Below the pieces are notes generated by a model, which saw nothing but the letters and a program-made list of their open reading frames with translations, made no database searches and had not been told where the DNA came from. Of a DNA stretch of 27,156 bases, positions 1-8,272 are shown piece by piece. The translations under genes and the position numbers were made by a program. The stretch lies in assembly GCA_022425445.1 (NCBI GenBank), contig JAKMFM010000054.1, forward strand, positions 1 through 27,156, given 5' to 3'. The DNA comes from Planktomarina sp. Lineage in GTDB: Bacteria; Pseudomonadota; Alphaproteobacteria; Rhodobacterales; Rhodobacteraceae. The number at the start of each line of letters is the position of its first letter. Within the stretch, counting starts at the first letter, position 1.

Positions 1-817
1 CCAACTCTTTGCGGAAAATTTCCGCCCCCGGATTGCCACGCTCCCACTCGGCTTGCGCGGCGTGCCAGCATTGCGCCGGGGTAATTTCCCCCAGAGCTAA
101 ATTTTCTGCTAATTTTGACGTGCCATCTTCACCGGGAATATCCCGCCGCTCGCCATATTGCCGCAGGGCTCCTCGGGTGAATTCTGCCAGTCGCTCCTGT
201 GCCAAATCCGCACCAACTCGCGCATATTGCGCCACAATTGCAGCGCCACGCTGCATATCGCGCCCCAAGCCCCATGCGCCCAGCGCCTCGGAGTTGGGAT
301 AAATTTCGGGCCCCGGAATCCGCCCTGGCTCTGGCAAGGGCTCCGGCACCTCACGCCCGCACACCGCCCTCCAAAGCGGCGTATAGACTTTGTAAAATCC
401 GCCCAGTTTGGTTTGCACCGTCCAGGGTTCAAACAATAAATGGCCTTTAAAGCTTTTGGCCTCCAGACCCATTGCAGACAGGGACGCCTTCACTTTAGCA
501 TCTCGCGCCTGACTTTCTGGATCATAGGCACGCTGCCAGTAGACCGCCGTCGCGCCCGTTTCCTCGACCAGCTGGTGGATCACATCTAACGCCGCCCCGC
601 GCCGTAAAATCAGCCGGTTGCCTTTGGCGGCGAGAGCCGTTTGCAAGGCCGCGACCCCCGCGCCCAACCGCCATTTCGGAGCCGATCCAAGGGTCTCAAC
701 TTGGGCATCACATATGAAAACCGCAATCACCGGGCCGCCTCGAGACATGGCCGCCGTCAGCGCCGCGTGGTCCTGTAGACGCAGGTCGCGCCGGAACCAC
801 AATAGAGTTGGGGTCAT
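1..817 (-). CDS. phrB: Deoxyribodipyrimidine photolyase, N-terminal part (cut by window edge)
   Basis: This is the first 272 codons of a class I photolyase/cryptochrome-family protein; the rest (about 200 residues in typical members) lies beyond position 1. The N-terminus carries the family signature WFRRDLRLQDH (residues 7-17), followed by an alpha/beta domain that normally holds the antenna pigment. Near residue 233 the start of the FAD-binding helical domain appears as TSKLAENLALGE, matching the TSRLSPxLxxGE motif. The family uses reduced FAD and blue light to split cyclobutane pyrimidine dimers in DNA. The ATG at 815-817 gives the canonical N-terminus. The gene follows the aminotransferase gene on the same strand after a gap of about 20 bases, so they may be co-transcribed. 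Photolyase rather than cryptochrome is inferred; the residues that separate them are not all visible. Confidence 0.93.
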   Translation of the reverse strand, partial: MTPTLLWFRRDLRLQDHAALTAAMSRGGPVIAVFICDAQVETLGSAPKWRLGAGVAALQTALAAKGNRLILRRGAALDVIHQLVEETGATAVYWQRAYDPESQARDAKVKASLSAMGLEAKSFKGHLLFEPWTVQTKLGGFYKVYTPLWRAVCGREVPEPLPEPGRIPGPEIYPNSEALGAWGLGRDMQRGAAIVAQYARVGADLAQERLAEFTRGALRQYGERRDIPGEDGTSKLAENLALGEITPAQCWHAAQAEWERGNPGAEIFRKEL

Positions 818-837
818 GTCGCGTCCCTCTTAAATCG

Positions 838-2061
838 CTATAGGACGTGATCTAGGGCATTTAACAGCCGGTCAACATCATCGGCACCGGTATAATGCAC
901 AAAAGACAGCCGCAGCACCCCATGCTCCGGCGCAATGCCAAGCGCAGACAATGGGCGCACCGCGTAGAAATCACCACCCCCCGCCATAACGCCGAAGGGT
1001 GCAAGCTTCTCTGCCGCCATCTCGCCGGGTATAGGCAGTTGCACAGAGATTGTTGGTGCGCGATCTTTTGCTTGAGCCGGGCCAATCAAATGTACGGAAT
1101 TTTTAGTGCTCAGATAGTCCAAGATCGGTTGCGCCAAACGGGTTTCGTGATCGCGAAACAGGTCATGCACCTTTGCAGCTCGCTGCGCAGCTGTGGCATC
1201 AGCAGGAAAGTGATGTGCATACACGGCATCCATGTAATCGGCCATACCCGCACAAGCCGCCACCTGCGCATGATCGGGGCCGGCAGGTGTAAAGCGCTTA
1301 TACAAGCTACCTTCATTAAAATAATGCCCTTGATTGGGCAGGCGCATACCAAGATCACGCCGGATCACCATCAGCCCTTGATGAGGCCCATAAGTTTTAT
1401 AGGCAGAAAACAGGTAGATATCCGCCCCTAATTCCGAAACATTCACAAAGCCATGTGGCGCATAACTCACGCCATCGACGCAAGAATAAGCTCCGGCCGC
1501 GCGGATCATCGCCGTAATTTCCGCCACAGGGTTCACCGCGGCGATCACATTGGAGCAATGCGGAAAGCACACCATGCGCACCGAGCCATCGAGCAGAGCT
1601 TGCAGATCTTGAGGATCGAGCAGACCTGTTTGCGGATCAACGCACCATTCTTTCACCTCAACTCCCCAATCAGCCAAGCGCCGCCAAGGGCCCGAATTGG
1701 CTTCATGGTCTTGGTTGGTGACGATGATAGACTGCCCCGGCTCCAGCCATTGCCTGACCGCTTGTGCCAAAACATAGGTATTTTGGGTGGTGGAGGGTCC
1801 AAAACTCAGCTCATCACTCTGCACGCCCAGCATCGCGGCCAGGCGCTCGCGGGCCTCATCCATTTCCGCTCCGCCCATGCGCGACGCCTCATAAGGCGCA
1901 TAGGGCTGTACTTTGCGCTCCCGATAGAACCGGGCCAGACGGTCCTGAACTTGTACACAGGTGTAAGATCCCCCTGCGTTTTCGAAAAAGGATTGCCCCT
2001 GCAAAGACGGCACGTCAAAGGCAGGGAAATTCTGGCGGATGAACTCTAGATCAAGCTGCAT
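838..2061 (-). CDS. Class V aminotransferase, cysteine-desulfurase-like family
   Basis: A 407-residue PLP-dependent fold-type I protein. Visible features are FENAGGSY near residue 26, DHEAN with H119 (ring-stacking position), the cofactor aspartate in VDGVSYAPH (D196) and the PLP lysine in SAYKTYGPHQG (K222). It resembles the cysteine desulfurase-like proteins related to IscS/SufS. It lacks an obvious C-terminal active-site cysteine loop of the Isc type, so the true reaction (desulfurase, selenocysteine lyase-like or other) is open. The start at 2061 is preferred over an upstream in-frame ATG (2109): GAGGA lies 8 bases before it and family members start close to this point. It sits between acuI and the photolyase gene on one strand with no iscU, sufE or other Fe-S partner visible. 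Confidence 0.85.
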   Translation of the reverse strand: MQLDLEFIRQNFPAFDVPSLQGQSFFENAGGSYTCVQVQDRLARFYRERKVQPYAPYEASRMGGAEMDEARERLAAMLGVQSDELSFGPSTTQNTYVLAQAVRQWLEPGQSIIVTNQDHEANSGPWRRLADWGVEVKEWCVDPQTGLLDPQDLQALLDGSVRMVCFPHCSNVIAAVNPVAEITAMIRAAGAYSCVDGVSYAPHGFVNVSELGADIYLFSAYKTYGPHQGLMVIRRDLGMRLPNQGHYFNEGSLYKRFTPAGPDHAQVAACAGMADYMDAVYAHHFPADATAAQRAAKVHDLFRDHETRLAQPILDYLSTKNSVHLIGPAQAKDRAPTISVQLPIPGEMAAEKLAPFGVMAGGGDFYAVRPLSALGIAPEHGVLRLSFVHYTGADDVDRLLNALDHVL

Positions 2062-2161
2062 GGCGTTGGTCCTCAGCAGATGGCTTTTCGGGCTATCCCG
2101 AGAAAACACGAAAGGCGAGCCACTTTAAGATGAGGCCCACTTGAGCTGCACCTTGCGGCGC

Positions 2162-3148
2162 TTAGGCGTTGACGTCAACCACGACGCGGCCCTTCACTTG
2201 ACCTTTGAGGATCTCTTTGCCCAAGCGCGGTAGATCGGACAAAACCGCGGGAACAATCATGCCTTCAAGCTTGTCGAGTGGCAGATCTTTGGCGATCCGT
2301 GCCCAAGCCTTTTGCCGATTTTCAAAAGGTTGCATCACACTGTCGATACCCAACAGGTTCACACCGCGCAGCAAAAAGGGAATAACCGTCGCCGGAAGGT
2401 TTGCCCCGCCAGCCAGCCCCACTGCCGCCACAGACGCGCCATAGCACATTTGCCCCAGCACGCGCGCCAGCATGTCGCCGCCCACGGCATCGACACAGCC
2501 CGCCCAGGTCTCGGCCTCAAGTGGCCGTTTGGTCACTTCATTGATCTCATCGCGCGCAACAATCTGCGCGGCGCCCAAGGAGGTCAGATAATCTGCTGTC
2601 TCGGGACGCCCGGTGACGGCCGCCACCTCATAGCCCAAATTGGCTAAGAGCGCCGTGGCTACAGAGCCCACGCCGCCCGCTGCACCGGTGACCAAAACAG
2701 GCGCTGAACCAGGCTGAAGCCCTTGATCCTCAAGCGCCATAACCGCCAACATCGCCGTGAGGCCAGCGGTTCCCACTGCCATAGCTTGCCGGCTCGTCAT
2801 CCCCTGCGGAAGCGGCACAAGAAAATCAGCCTTGATCCGCGCCTTTTGCGCATAGCCGCCCCAATGGGTCTCACCGACGCGCCAGCCGGTCAAAATAACT
2901 TGATCCCCTGGTTGATAGCGCGGATCGTCCGAGTTCTCGACGGTACCGGCAAAATCAATTCCTGGCACATGTGGATACACGCGGACCAAACCACCGCCAG
3001 GACCGATGCAAAGGCCGTCCTTGTAATTTACCGTGGAATATTCAACCGCCACTGTCACATCGCCAGCGGGTAAATCGTCATATGAAATTTGCCGCAACGC
3101 GGCTTGGGTGCCGGCTTCCGTTTTTTCGACAACTAAGGCATTAAACAT
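2162..3148 (-). CDS. acuI: Acrylyl-CoA reductase (NADPH), AcuI/YhdH family
   Basis: A 328-residue medium-chain dehydrogenase/reductase of the YhdH/AcuI group. Typical motifs are STVNYKDGL (residues 38-46), PGIDFAGTV (62-70), TGAAGGVGSVA at the nucleotide-binding fold (about 154-164) and the C-terminal GRVVVDV. The zinc-binding cysteines of alcohol dehydrogenases are absent, as expected. AcuI reduces acryloyl-CoA to propionyl-CoA; in Roseobacter-group bacteria this detoxifies acrylate made from DMSP. The start at 3148 is chosen over an upstream in-frame start because GGAG lies 6 bases before it and the protein then begins MFNALVVEK, as in the family. No dmdA or ddd gene is adjacent here; the gene is divergent from the tmRNA gene. 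Confidence 0.9.
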   Translation of the reverse strand: MFNALVVEKTEAGTQAALRQISYDDLPAGDVTVAVEYSTVNYKDGLCIGPGGGLVRVYPHVPGIDFAGTVENSDDPRYQPGDQVILTGWRVGETHWGGYAQKARIKADFLVPLPQGMTSRQAMAVGTAGLTAMLAVMALEDQGLQPGSAPVLVTGAAGGVGSVATALLANLGYEVAAVTGRPETADYLTSLGAAQIVARDEINEVTKRPLEAETWAGCVDAVGGDMLARVLGQMCYGASVAAVGLAGGANLPATVIPFLLRGVNLLGIDSVMQPFENRQKAWARIAKDLPLDKLEGMIVPAVLSDLPRLGKEILKGQVKGRVVVDVNA

Positions 3149-3299
3149 GAGACACTCCAAGATTAGACAATTTTCTCTTGCTAGCGTCAATCGCGGCCAA
3201 GTGCCAGAGGCTGGCCCGAAAACAGTGCTGGTACTTTCGCAATTTAGCCGTCTGCGCCCCTTTCAATTAATCGAAAAGCACATTACATCTGAGATGTCC

Positions 3300-3608
3300 T
3301 TCGGGACTATGGTCATAAACGCGCTCGTAATAAACGGATCGGACCCGGGGGCGGTACCCGGCAGCTCCACCAAATCTCCCTCATTTGGGGACAGATGGGG
3401 CTGAAATAGGATCGACGGACGTCTAAAGGGGTTAGCTTTGGCTCGGTGAGATACCACCGTTATCGGTTCATTTAAGCTAGTTGCAAATGACAACAAAGCT
3501 CCAATGGCTCTGGCTGCGTAAGCAGTCCGAAACATTGAAACCTTAAGCCCTGTCGCCTTGCAGCGTCAGGCGGGGTCCGCAGGTACCTGGCAACAGAAAC
3601 CTGTACCT
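3300..3608 (+). ncRNA. ssrA: Transfer-messenger RNA, permuted two-piece (alphaproteobacterial) form
   Basis: The acceptor piece comes first. A T-arm has a perfect 5-bp stem (3345-3349 with 3357-3361) around a 7-base loop GGCGGTA. It is followed directly by the 3' acceptor strand CAGCTCC (3362-3368), A, and CCA at 3370-3372. After about 24 bases the coding piece begins with GGGGCTGAAATAGGATCGACG (3397 on), the classic tmRNA 5' end; its first seven bases pair with the acceptor strand (one G-U). The resume frame starts with GCA at 3483 and encodes ANDNKAPMALAA, ending in TAA at 3519-3521. A hairpin (AGGTAC/GTACCT, 3581-3608) lies at the 3' side. tmRNA with SmpB rescues stalled ribosomes and tags the products for proteolysis. 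The outer ends are approximate; the core is certain. Confidence 0.93.
3483..3521 (+). other. tmRNA proteolysis-tag reading frame
   Basis: Inside the tmRNA coding piece, twelve codons from GCA at 3483 to the TAA at 3519-3521 encode ANDNKAPMALAA. It begins AND like most bacterial ssrA tags and ends LAA, the ClpXP-recognised C-terminus. The ANDN start followed by xAP fits the alphaproteobacterial type. Confidence 0.92.
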
Positions 3609-3631
3609 TCCCAATTCGGTGTGAAACTGAT

Positions 3632-3657
3632 TAGGTTTCCGGATTACCTATATTTTT
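3632..3657 (+). terminator. Possible weak terminator of the tmRNA gene
   Basis: A 5-bp stem TAGGT/ACCTA (3632-3636 with 3646-3650, 9-base loop) is followed by TATTTTT. The stem is short and AT-rich, so this is only a candidate for the end of the ssrA transcript. Confidence 0.3.
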
Positions 3658-3702
3658 AAGGGTTATTTGCATACCTCGAGAGTGTCTGAGCAAGGATATT
3701 GA

Positions 3703-4800
3703 TCAGCGAGGCAAAAGGTTTTCGGTTTCTAGCTTTTGCCAGTCGAATGTCACGCCGATGCCTGGGGTATTGGGGGCAAGGGCCATATGGTTTTCGACGA
3801 CCAGTGGGCGCAATGTGTAATGCTCAATGGGGAAGGAATGAACCTCGATCCAGCCCGCGTTCTTCTGACCGGAAACGAGGCTCACATGCAGCTCTTGCAT
3901 GCCGTGACTACAAACCGGGACACCGGCTTGTTCGGCTAGGGCTGCAACCTGAAGAAAGCCGGTGATGCCGCCGCAATTTGAGGCATCTGGCTGGATGAAG
4001 CTCAGGTCGGATTGCGCAAATGCATGTTCAAACTCGTGAATAGTGTGCAAATTTTCCCCCATCGCCAGGGGCATTCCGGTGGCCGCTCTGATTTCAGCGT
4101 AGCCCAGATAGTTGTCGGGGATGATCGGTTCTTCAAACCACGCGATGTCATAGGGAGCAAAGGCTTTGGCTGCGGTGATCGCTTCCTCGACTGTCATCGA
4201 ATAATTTGCATCCACCATGAATGTGATATCTGGCCCAATGAGCTCACGAACCGCTTTTATTCGGGCAAGATCTTCCGCGAGGGTGGGTTGACCAATCTTG
4301 ATCTTCACGCCGTTGAAGCCACGGTCGAGATAGCTTTGGATATTGTCCAAAAGTTTTGGCAGGGGAAAGCCAAGATCAATGCCGCCGCAATAGGCTTTAC
4401 AAGACTGCGCCGCGCCGCCGGCCATTTGCCAAAGAGGCTGGCCGCTGCGTTTGCCGCGCAGATCCCAAAGTGCAATATCCACAGCAGAGATCGCAAATGA
4501 AGCGATGCCGCCGCGCGCCACATAATGCACGTGCCATTGCATCGCATCATAGAGACCTTCCACATCCGTTGCGGATTGGCCCAAAAGAAATGGGGTCAAG
4601 TCATGAGATATCATGGCAGCGATCGCATGTCCGCCCTTGCCACCCGTGTAGGTATAACCGGTGCCAGATGATCCATCCTCAAGATGGACGGTTGCGGTGA
4701 TCAGCTCAAAAATATGATGGTCGCCGTGTTTGGCATCCACCAACACCTCGGCTAAGGGAATATGAAATAGACTGACATCGATGGATGCGATAGCGCTCAT
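3703..4800 (-). CDS. Mandelate racemase/muconate lactonizing enzyme family protein (sugar- or hydroxy-acid dehydratase/racemase-like)
   Basis: A 365-residue enolase-superfamily enzyme of the mandelate racemase subgroup. The catalytic KxK is KIK at 166-168. The metal ligands are D197 (VDANYS), E223 (WFEEP) and E249 (MGEN). The Asp/His dyad is D272 (QPDASNCGG) and H299 (CSHGMQE). All these residues are intact, so it should be active on an acid substrate by abstracting the alpha proton. Substrate is not readable; talarate/galactarate dehydratase-type or hydroxy-acid racemase activity are possibilities. The start at 4800 has AGAGG 8 bases upstream and is preferred over a longer frame. It lies downstream of, and on the same strand as, the tctD-tctE pair (about 180-base gap), which suggests a role with the imported carboxylate. 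Confidence 0.88.
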   Translation of the reverse strand: MSAIASIDVSLFHIPLAEVLVDAKHGDHHIFELITATVHLEDGSSGTGYTYTGGKGGHAIAAMISHDLTPFLLGQSATDVEGLYDAMQWHVHYVARGGIASFAISAVDIALWDLRGKRSGQPLWQMAGGAAQSCKAYCGGIDLGFPLPKLLDNIQSYLDRGFNGVKIKIGQPTLAEDLARIKAVRELIGPDITFMVDANYSMTVEEAITAAKAFAPYDIAWFEEPIIPDNYLGYAEIRAATGMPLAMGENLHTIHEFEHAFAQSDLSFIQPDASNCGGITGFLQVAALAEQAGVPVCSHGMQELHVSLVSGQKNAGWIEVHSFPIEHYTLRPLVVENHMALAPNTPGIGVTFDWQKLETENLLPR

Positions 4801-4979
4801 GCAGTAGGCCTCTTGGAGTTGTATTGACGGATCATTTGAATGGGATAGAGAAGATAGTTTAGCGTATGGGCGCAAGGAAGCGCCACAATAATTTTATCGG
4901 CGCGTCAGTTTTTTGCATCGTTTCGAGAAATTCAAAGGTTTTGCGCGCGGCACTTGCGGCCGCCGCACCGGGCGGAGGA

Positions 4980-6347
4980 TCAGATCTCCAGCAAAGGCAT
5001 GCGCAGTTTGATTGTCGCGCCACGGGAGGAGGGCAAGATGCTCAATTGCCCGCCATGATTTTTCATCACGCGGACCGCGATGGCGAGGCCAAGCCCGCTG
5101 CCTGGGCCACCGCCCGCTTGTGAAAATCGGCTCAGTGCTTCGAGGTGGCGCTCCTCGGGTATTCCAATGCCATCATCTTGTATGAGAATTTCTGCCGCGG
5201 CGTTTCTCTTGCGAAGCGTGACCCAAATTTGTGTAAACTTTGGTCCGCCATGCACCAAAGAATTGCTGAATATGTTCAAAATGGCTTCTTGGAGCATGGT
5301 TTGATCGGCTTGAATAAAGAGGCGTTCGCGGGGCAAATCTTGCGTCACTTTCAAGCTGGCCTTGAGGTGGTTTTGTTTAAAGGCGTTGCCGGCATTCACG
5401 ATCAGCTGGTTGAGATCAATCTGGCTGCCTGATCGCAACACATCCGTGCCCCCCGCGCGCTCAAAGGACAAAAGCTTATTGGTCAGATCGCTCGCCTCGC
5501 GTGCGGCTTGCAGCAGCTCCGCGCTGCGCTGATGCGCTGTTTGGGGGTTTGGCGCTGTGGTGACCGCTTCGGCCAGCGCAAGAACGCCGGCCATGGGGTT
5601 GCGCAGCTGATGGGCCGCGTTCGAGATAAATTCGTCCTTTGAGCTGATGCGGCGGGACACCCGATTTAATAAACCATTTAAAGTTGTCACCAGCCCTTGG
5701 GCCTCGGTGGGAACAGCCCTGCGGATTGGTTCCAATTCGCTTGGTGTGCGCTTGGCAATGGCGCGCTCAAGCTCCAAAAGCGGTCGCAGCCCCAAACGTA
5801 CGCCGAACCAAACAACGATAGCAACGCTCATCACCAGCGCGGCAATCACCGCAAAGGATCGCGACAAGACATTGCGCACAAAGCTGCTGCGCACGCGCGC
5901 ATTTTGCCACACAGTGATGTTGAAAATTCCGGCAATGCCACTGACCAAAGTCGCATCTTGAAAGCGCAGCACTCGAACGTTTTCGCCCTGATACACACTG
6001 TTGTAATAATAGGGATCTGTGACCCCTTTGGGAGCCTTACTGGGCAGGATTGGCGGGGTTGAATATCCTGTCACAAAGACGCCGTCCGGGGCAAACACAT
6101 GATAAAATATCGTGCCCCCAGAGGTATCGGCCAACAGGCGACGTGTCGACGGGCTGATTGCATCTCCATCCGATAGCGCAACATCGCGCGATATCGCTAT
6201 TGCAGCGGACAGCAGGCCTTTGTCAAAGATGCTTTCGGCACGCAGAGTTGTGTTGTGGAACTGCCAAGCACCGGCAATCAAAGAGATGATGAGCAAAGGC
6301 GGTAGGATGATCAGCGTCAGCCGAGCCCTCAAAGAGCTGGGTTTCAT
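4980..6347 (-). CDS. tctE: TctE-like sensor histidine kinase
   Basis: A 455-residue membrane sensor kinase. Two transmembrane segments (about 10-28 and 164-184) flank a periplasmic sensor domain. This is followed by the dimerisation/phosphoacceptor helix with H246 in FISNAAHQLRNP, then an ATPase domain with N box (NIFSNS, about 358-363), G1 box DDGIGIP (391-397) and G2 box GSGLGLA (416-422). The N-terminal region resembles TctE-type (2CSK_N) sensors that control tricarboxylate uptake. The ATG overlaps the tctD stop by four bases (ATGA), so the two are translationally coupled. Divergent tctC and tctAB support the assignment. The inducer is not known from sequence. Confidence 0.9.
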   Translation of the reverse strand: MKPSSLRARLTLIILPPLLIISLIAGAWQFHNTTLRAESIFDKGLLSAAIAISRDVALSDGDAISPSTRRLLADTSGGTIFYHVFAPDGVFVTGYSTPPILPSKAPKGVTDPYYYNSVYQGENVRVLRFQDATLVSGIAGIFNITVWQNARVRSSFVRNVLSRSFAVIAALVMSVAIVVWFGVRLGLRPLLELERAIAKRTPSELEPIRRAVPTEAQGLVTTLNGLLNRVSRRISSKDEFISNAAHQLRNPMAGVLALAEAVTTAPNPQTAHQRSAELLQAAREASDLTNKLLSFERAGGTDVLRSGSQIDLNQLIVNAGNAFKQNHLKASLKVTQDLPRERLFIQADQTMLQEAILNIFSNSLVHGGPKFTQIWVTLRKRNAAAEILIQDDGIGIPEERHLEALSRFSQAGGGPGSGLGLAIAVRVMKNHGGQLSILPSSRGATIKLRMPLLEI

Positions 6348-7018
6348 GTGCTCTCCTGCGCCAAAATGTGATACCCCAGTCCCCGGCGTGCCTGGATCAA
6401 AACGCCGTAGTCTTTCAATTTATGGCGGAGCCGAGAGATATAAACTTCGACGACTTTTTCTTCTATATCAGCCCCAACTCCATAGACATGATCGAGCACT
6501 GCGCTTTTGGAGACCAACCGTCCGTCTGCACTGAGTAAACATTCAAAGACCGACATTTCGCGGCGGGGTATTTCCAGGGCGGTTTGGCCATAAAACAATT
6601 GGCGTGCGTTTGGATCGTAATGCAATGATCCAATTTTGCGGAGCTTTTGCTGCGGAATAGCGCGGCGGCGCAGAAGGGCGCGGACTCTGGCCTCCAACTC
6701 GGCCATCTCGAAGGGCTTGATCAAATAATCATCGGCCCCGGCATCTAATCCTGTGACCCGATCTTGCGTTTCAGCCCGGGCCGTCAGCAAGATCACCGGC
6801 CGCACATCACCGCGCTTGCGCATTTGCGCCAGCAGATCCAGCCCATTCATTCCCGGCAGATTGATATCTAGAATCACGAGATCGGCGCCATCTTTTATGA
6901 GGTAGTCTTGCGCCTCGTCGCCATTGGCAATCGCATCCACGGAATGGCCTGCATCTTCCAAACGATAGGTAATGCCTTTCGCAAGGCTGATATTGTCTTC
7001 AACAAGCGTGATGCGCAC
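6344..7018 (-). CDS. tctD: TctD-like response regulator, OmpR/PhoB family
   Basis: A receiver domain with the acidic pair (ED at 7-8), phosphoacceptor D51 (VILDINLPG), T79 and K101 (LIKPFE) is followed by a winged-helix DNA-binding domain (about 125-220). From the GTG at 7016-7018 the protein is 224 residues and begins VRITLVEDN as usual for the family. Longer starts (ATG at 7048 or 7099) would put the ATG inside an 11-bp tandem repeat and lack a clear ribosome-binding site. It is expected to activate the divergent tctC-tctAB transporter genes when phosphorylated by TctE. Confidence 0.88.
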   Translation of the reverse strand: MRITLVEDNISLAKGITYRLEDAGHSVDAIANGDEAQDYLIKDGADLVILDINLPGMNGLDLLAQMRKRGDVRPVILLTARAETQDRVTGLDAGADDYLIKPFEMAELEARVRALLRRRAIPQQKLRKIGSLHYDPNARQLFYGQTALEIPRREMSVFECLLSADGRLVSKSAVLDHVYGVGADIEEKVVEVYISRLRHKLKDYGVLIQARRGLGYHILAQEST

Positions 7019-7036
7019 TGCTGTTTTTCCAATCCG

Positions 7037-7058
7037 TGAAAGTTTCATGAAAGTTTCG
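7037..7058. promoter_or_regulatory. Tandem 11-bp repeat, candidate TctD operator
   Basis: TGAAAGTTTCA is followed immediately by TGAAAGTTTCG, two copies at exactly 11-bp (one helical turn) spacing. This is the usual arrangement for OmpR/PhoB-family binding sites. It lies between tctD (GTG start 7018) and tctC (start 7153). A weak -10-like TATATG at 7088-7093 follows at a distance that would suit activation of tctC. Binding by TctD is inferred. Confidence 0.55.
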
Positions 7059-7152
7059 CAGATTACATAGCAAGCATCAACCTGGGGTATATGCTCCAAA
7101 GAGATTCTATTGACGCTGCTTCTAACGGGGCAAAAAAATCTGGGAGGATTAA

Positions 7153-8259
7153 ATGTCTACACTGAAAACAACACGTCGTATGGCGATGGGACTTGTGGCT
7201 GCCGCCACGGCCACATTTGGCTTGCAGGCTCACGCAGGCGGCCATGGGATTGATCTGACAGGCAAGACTGTTGAATGGATCATTCCATTTTCTGAAACAG
7301 GCGGCTCCGCCAAATGGGCAAATTTTTACGCGCCTTTGCTGTCGGAAGCTTTGCCGGGCCAGCCTACTGTTGTCGTAAAATTCATGCCAGGTGCCGGCTC
7401 AACTAAGGGCGCCAACTATTTCCAAGAGCAAGAATATGAAGATGGCACGCTGATTTTTGGCTCGTCCGGTTCGACGCAATTTCCATTCTTGCTGGGTGAC
7501 CCAAGGGTGAAATTTGACTATGCTGACTGGAATGTGGTTTTGGCCTCTGGGACAGGTGGCGTGGCTTATCTACCGCCTGAGCTTGCCGCAAAAATGGACG
7601 GTTTAGACGCCTCTGGTCTCAAAGACACGGACTTCATCTATGGCAACCAAGGCGCCACACGTCTTGACTTGGTTCCGACACTGGCTTGGGAAATGCTGGG
7701 CCTGAACGTTGAGAGCGTTATGGGAATCAAAGGGCGCGGTGATGGGCGCTTAATGTTTGAACGGGGCGAAGCGAATATCGACTATCAAACTTCATCATCT
7801 TATTTGTCTGGTGTGACACCATTGGTTGAAGCTGGCACTGCCGTGCCAATGATGACCTGGGGCGCTTTGAATGATGATGGCGAAATCACGCGCGATCCCA
7901 CATTCCCAGACATGCCAAGCTTTAAAGAAGTGTGCGAAGCAACCGATGGTTGTGAAACATCTGGGGAAAAATGGGATGCATGGAAAGCCTTCTTCACTGC
8001 AGGGTTCCCAGCTCAAAAAATGGTCTTCTTGCCAAAAGGGGCGACCAATGATGCCATTGTGACTTACACGGCGGCATTTGAAGCTGTGAAAGCGCGCGCT
8101 GATTTTGCAGAGATTTCTAGCAAGCGTCTGGGTAAATATCCGCAGATGACAGGCGCCGCGGCTGAAGCTGCCAAAGTGAGTGGGACAAACGTGAGCGCTG
8201 ACGCCAAAGCCTTCATTGTGAACTGGCTCCAAGAAAAATACGGTGTTTCTCTAAACTAA
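7153..8259 (+). CDS. tctC: Tripartite tricarboxylate transporter substrate-binding protein TctC
   Basis: A 368-residue periplasmic solute-binding protein of the TctC/Bug family. Residues 1-28 form a signal peptide ending AHA before GGHGIDL. The family signature after the first lobe is present (WIIPFSETGGSAKWAN and FMPGAGSTKGANYF). It is longer than the usual roughly 320 residues; part of the excess is a segment near the C-terminal lobe with two cysteines (VCEATDGCE) that could form a disulfide in the periplasm. GGGAGG lies just upstream of the ATG. It captures a carboxylate and delivers it to the TctAB permease encoded downstream. The substrate cannot be read from the sequence; the neighbourhood points to a tricarboxylate. 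Confidence 0.9.
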   Translation: MSTLKTTRRMAMGLVAAATATFGLQAHAGGHGIDLTGKTVEWIIPFSETGGSAKWANFYAPLLSEALPGQPTVVVKFMPGAGSTKGANYFQEQEYEDGTLIFGSSGSTQFPFLLGDPRVKFDYADWNVVLASGTGGVAYLPPELAAKMDGLDASGLKDTDFIYGNQGATRLDLVPTLAWEMLGLNVESVMGIKGRGDGRLMFERGEANIDYQTSSSYLSGVTPLVEAGTAVPMMTWGALNDDGEITRDPTFPDMPSFKEVCEATDGCETSGEKWDAWKAFFTAGFPAQKMVFLPKGATNDAIVTYTAAFEAVKARADFAEISSKRLGKYPQMTGAAAEAAKVSGTNVSADAKAFIVNWLQEKYGVSLN

Positions 8260-8272
8260 AGTTTCCTTTTTG

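Noticed and set aside
895..2049. Plus-strand open frames opposite the class V aminotransferase
   Set aside because: They are antisense shadows of a gene with intact PLP-site motifs and have no family features.
2080..2105. Hairpin TCGGG/CCCGA after acuI as a terminator
   Set aside because: Short stem with no T-run on the minus strand; not supportable as a terminator.
3263..3535. 90-codon minus-strand open frame upstream of acuI
   Set aside because: It lies wholly over the tmRNA acceptor and coding pieces; its apparent conservation would come from the RNA on the opposite strand.
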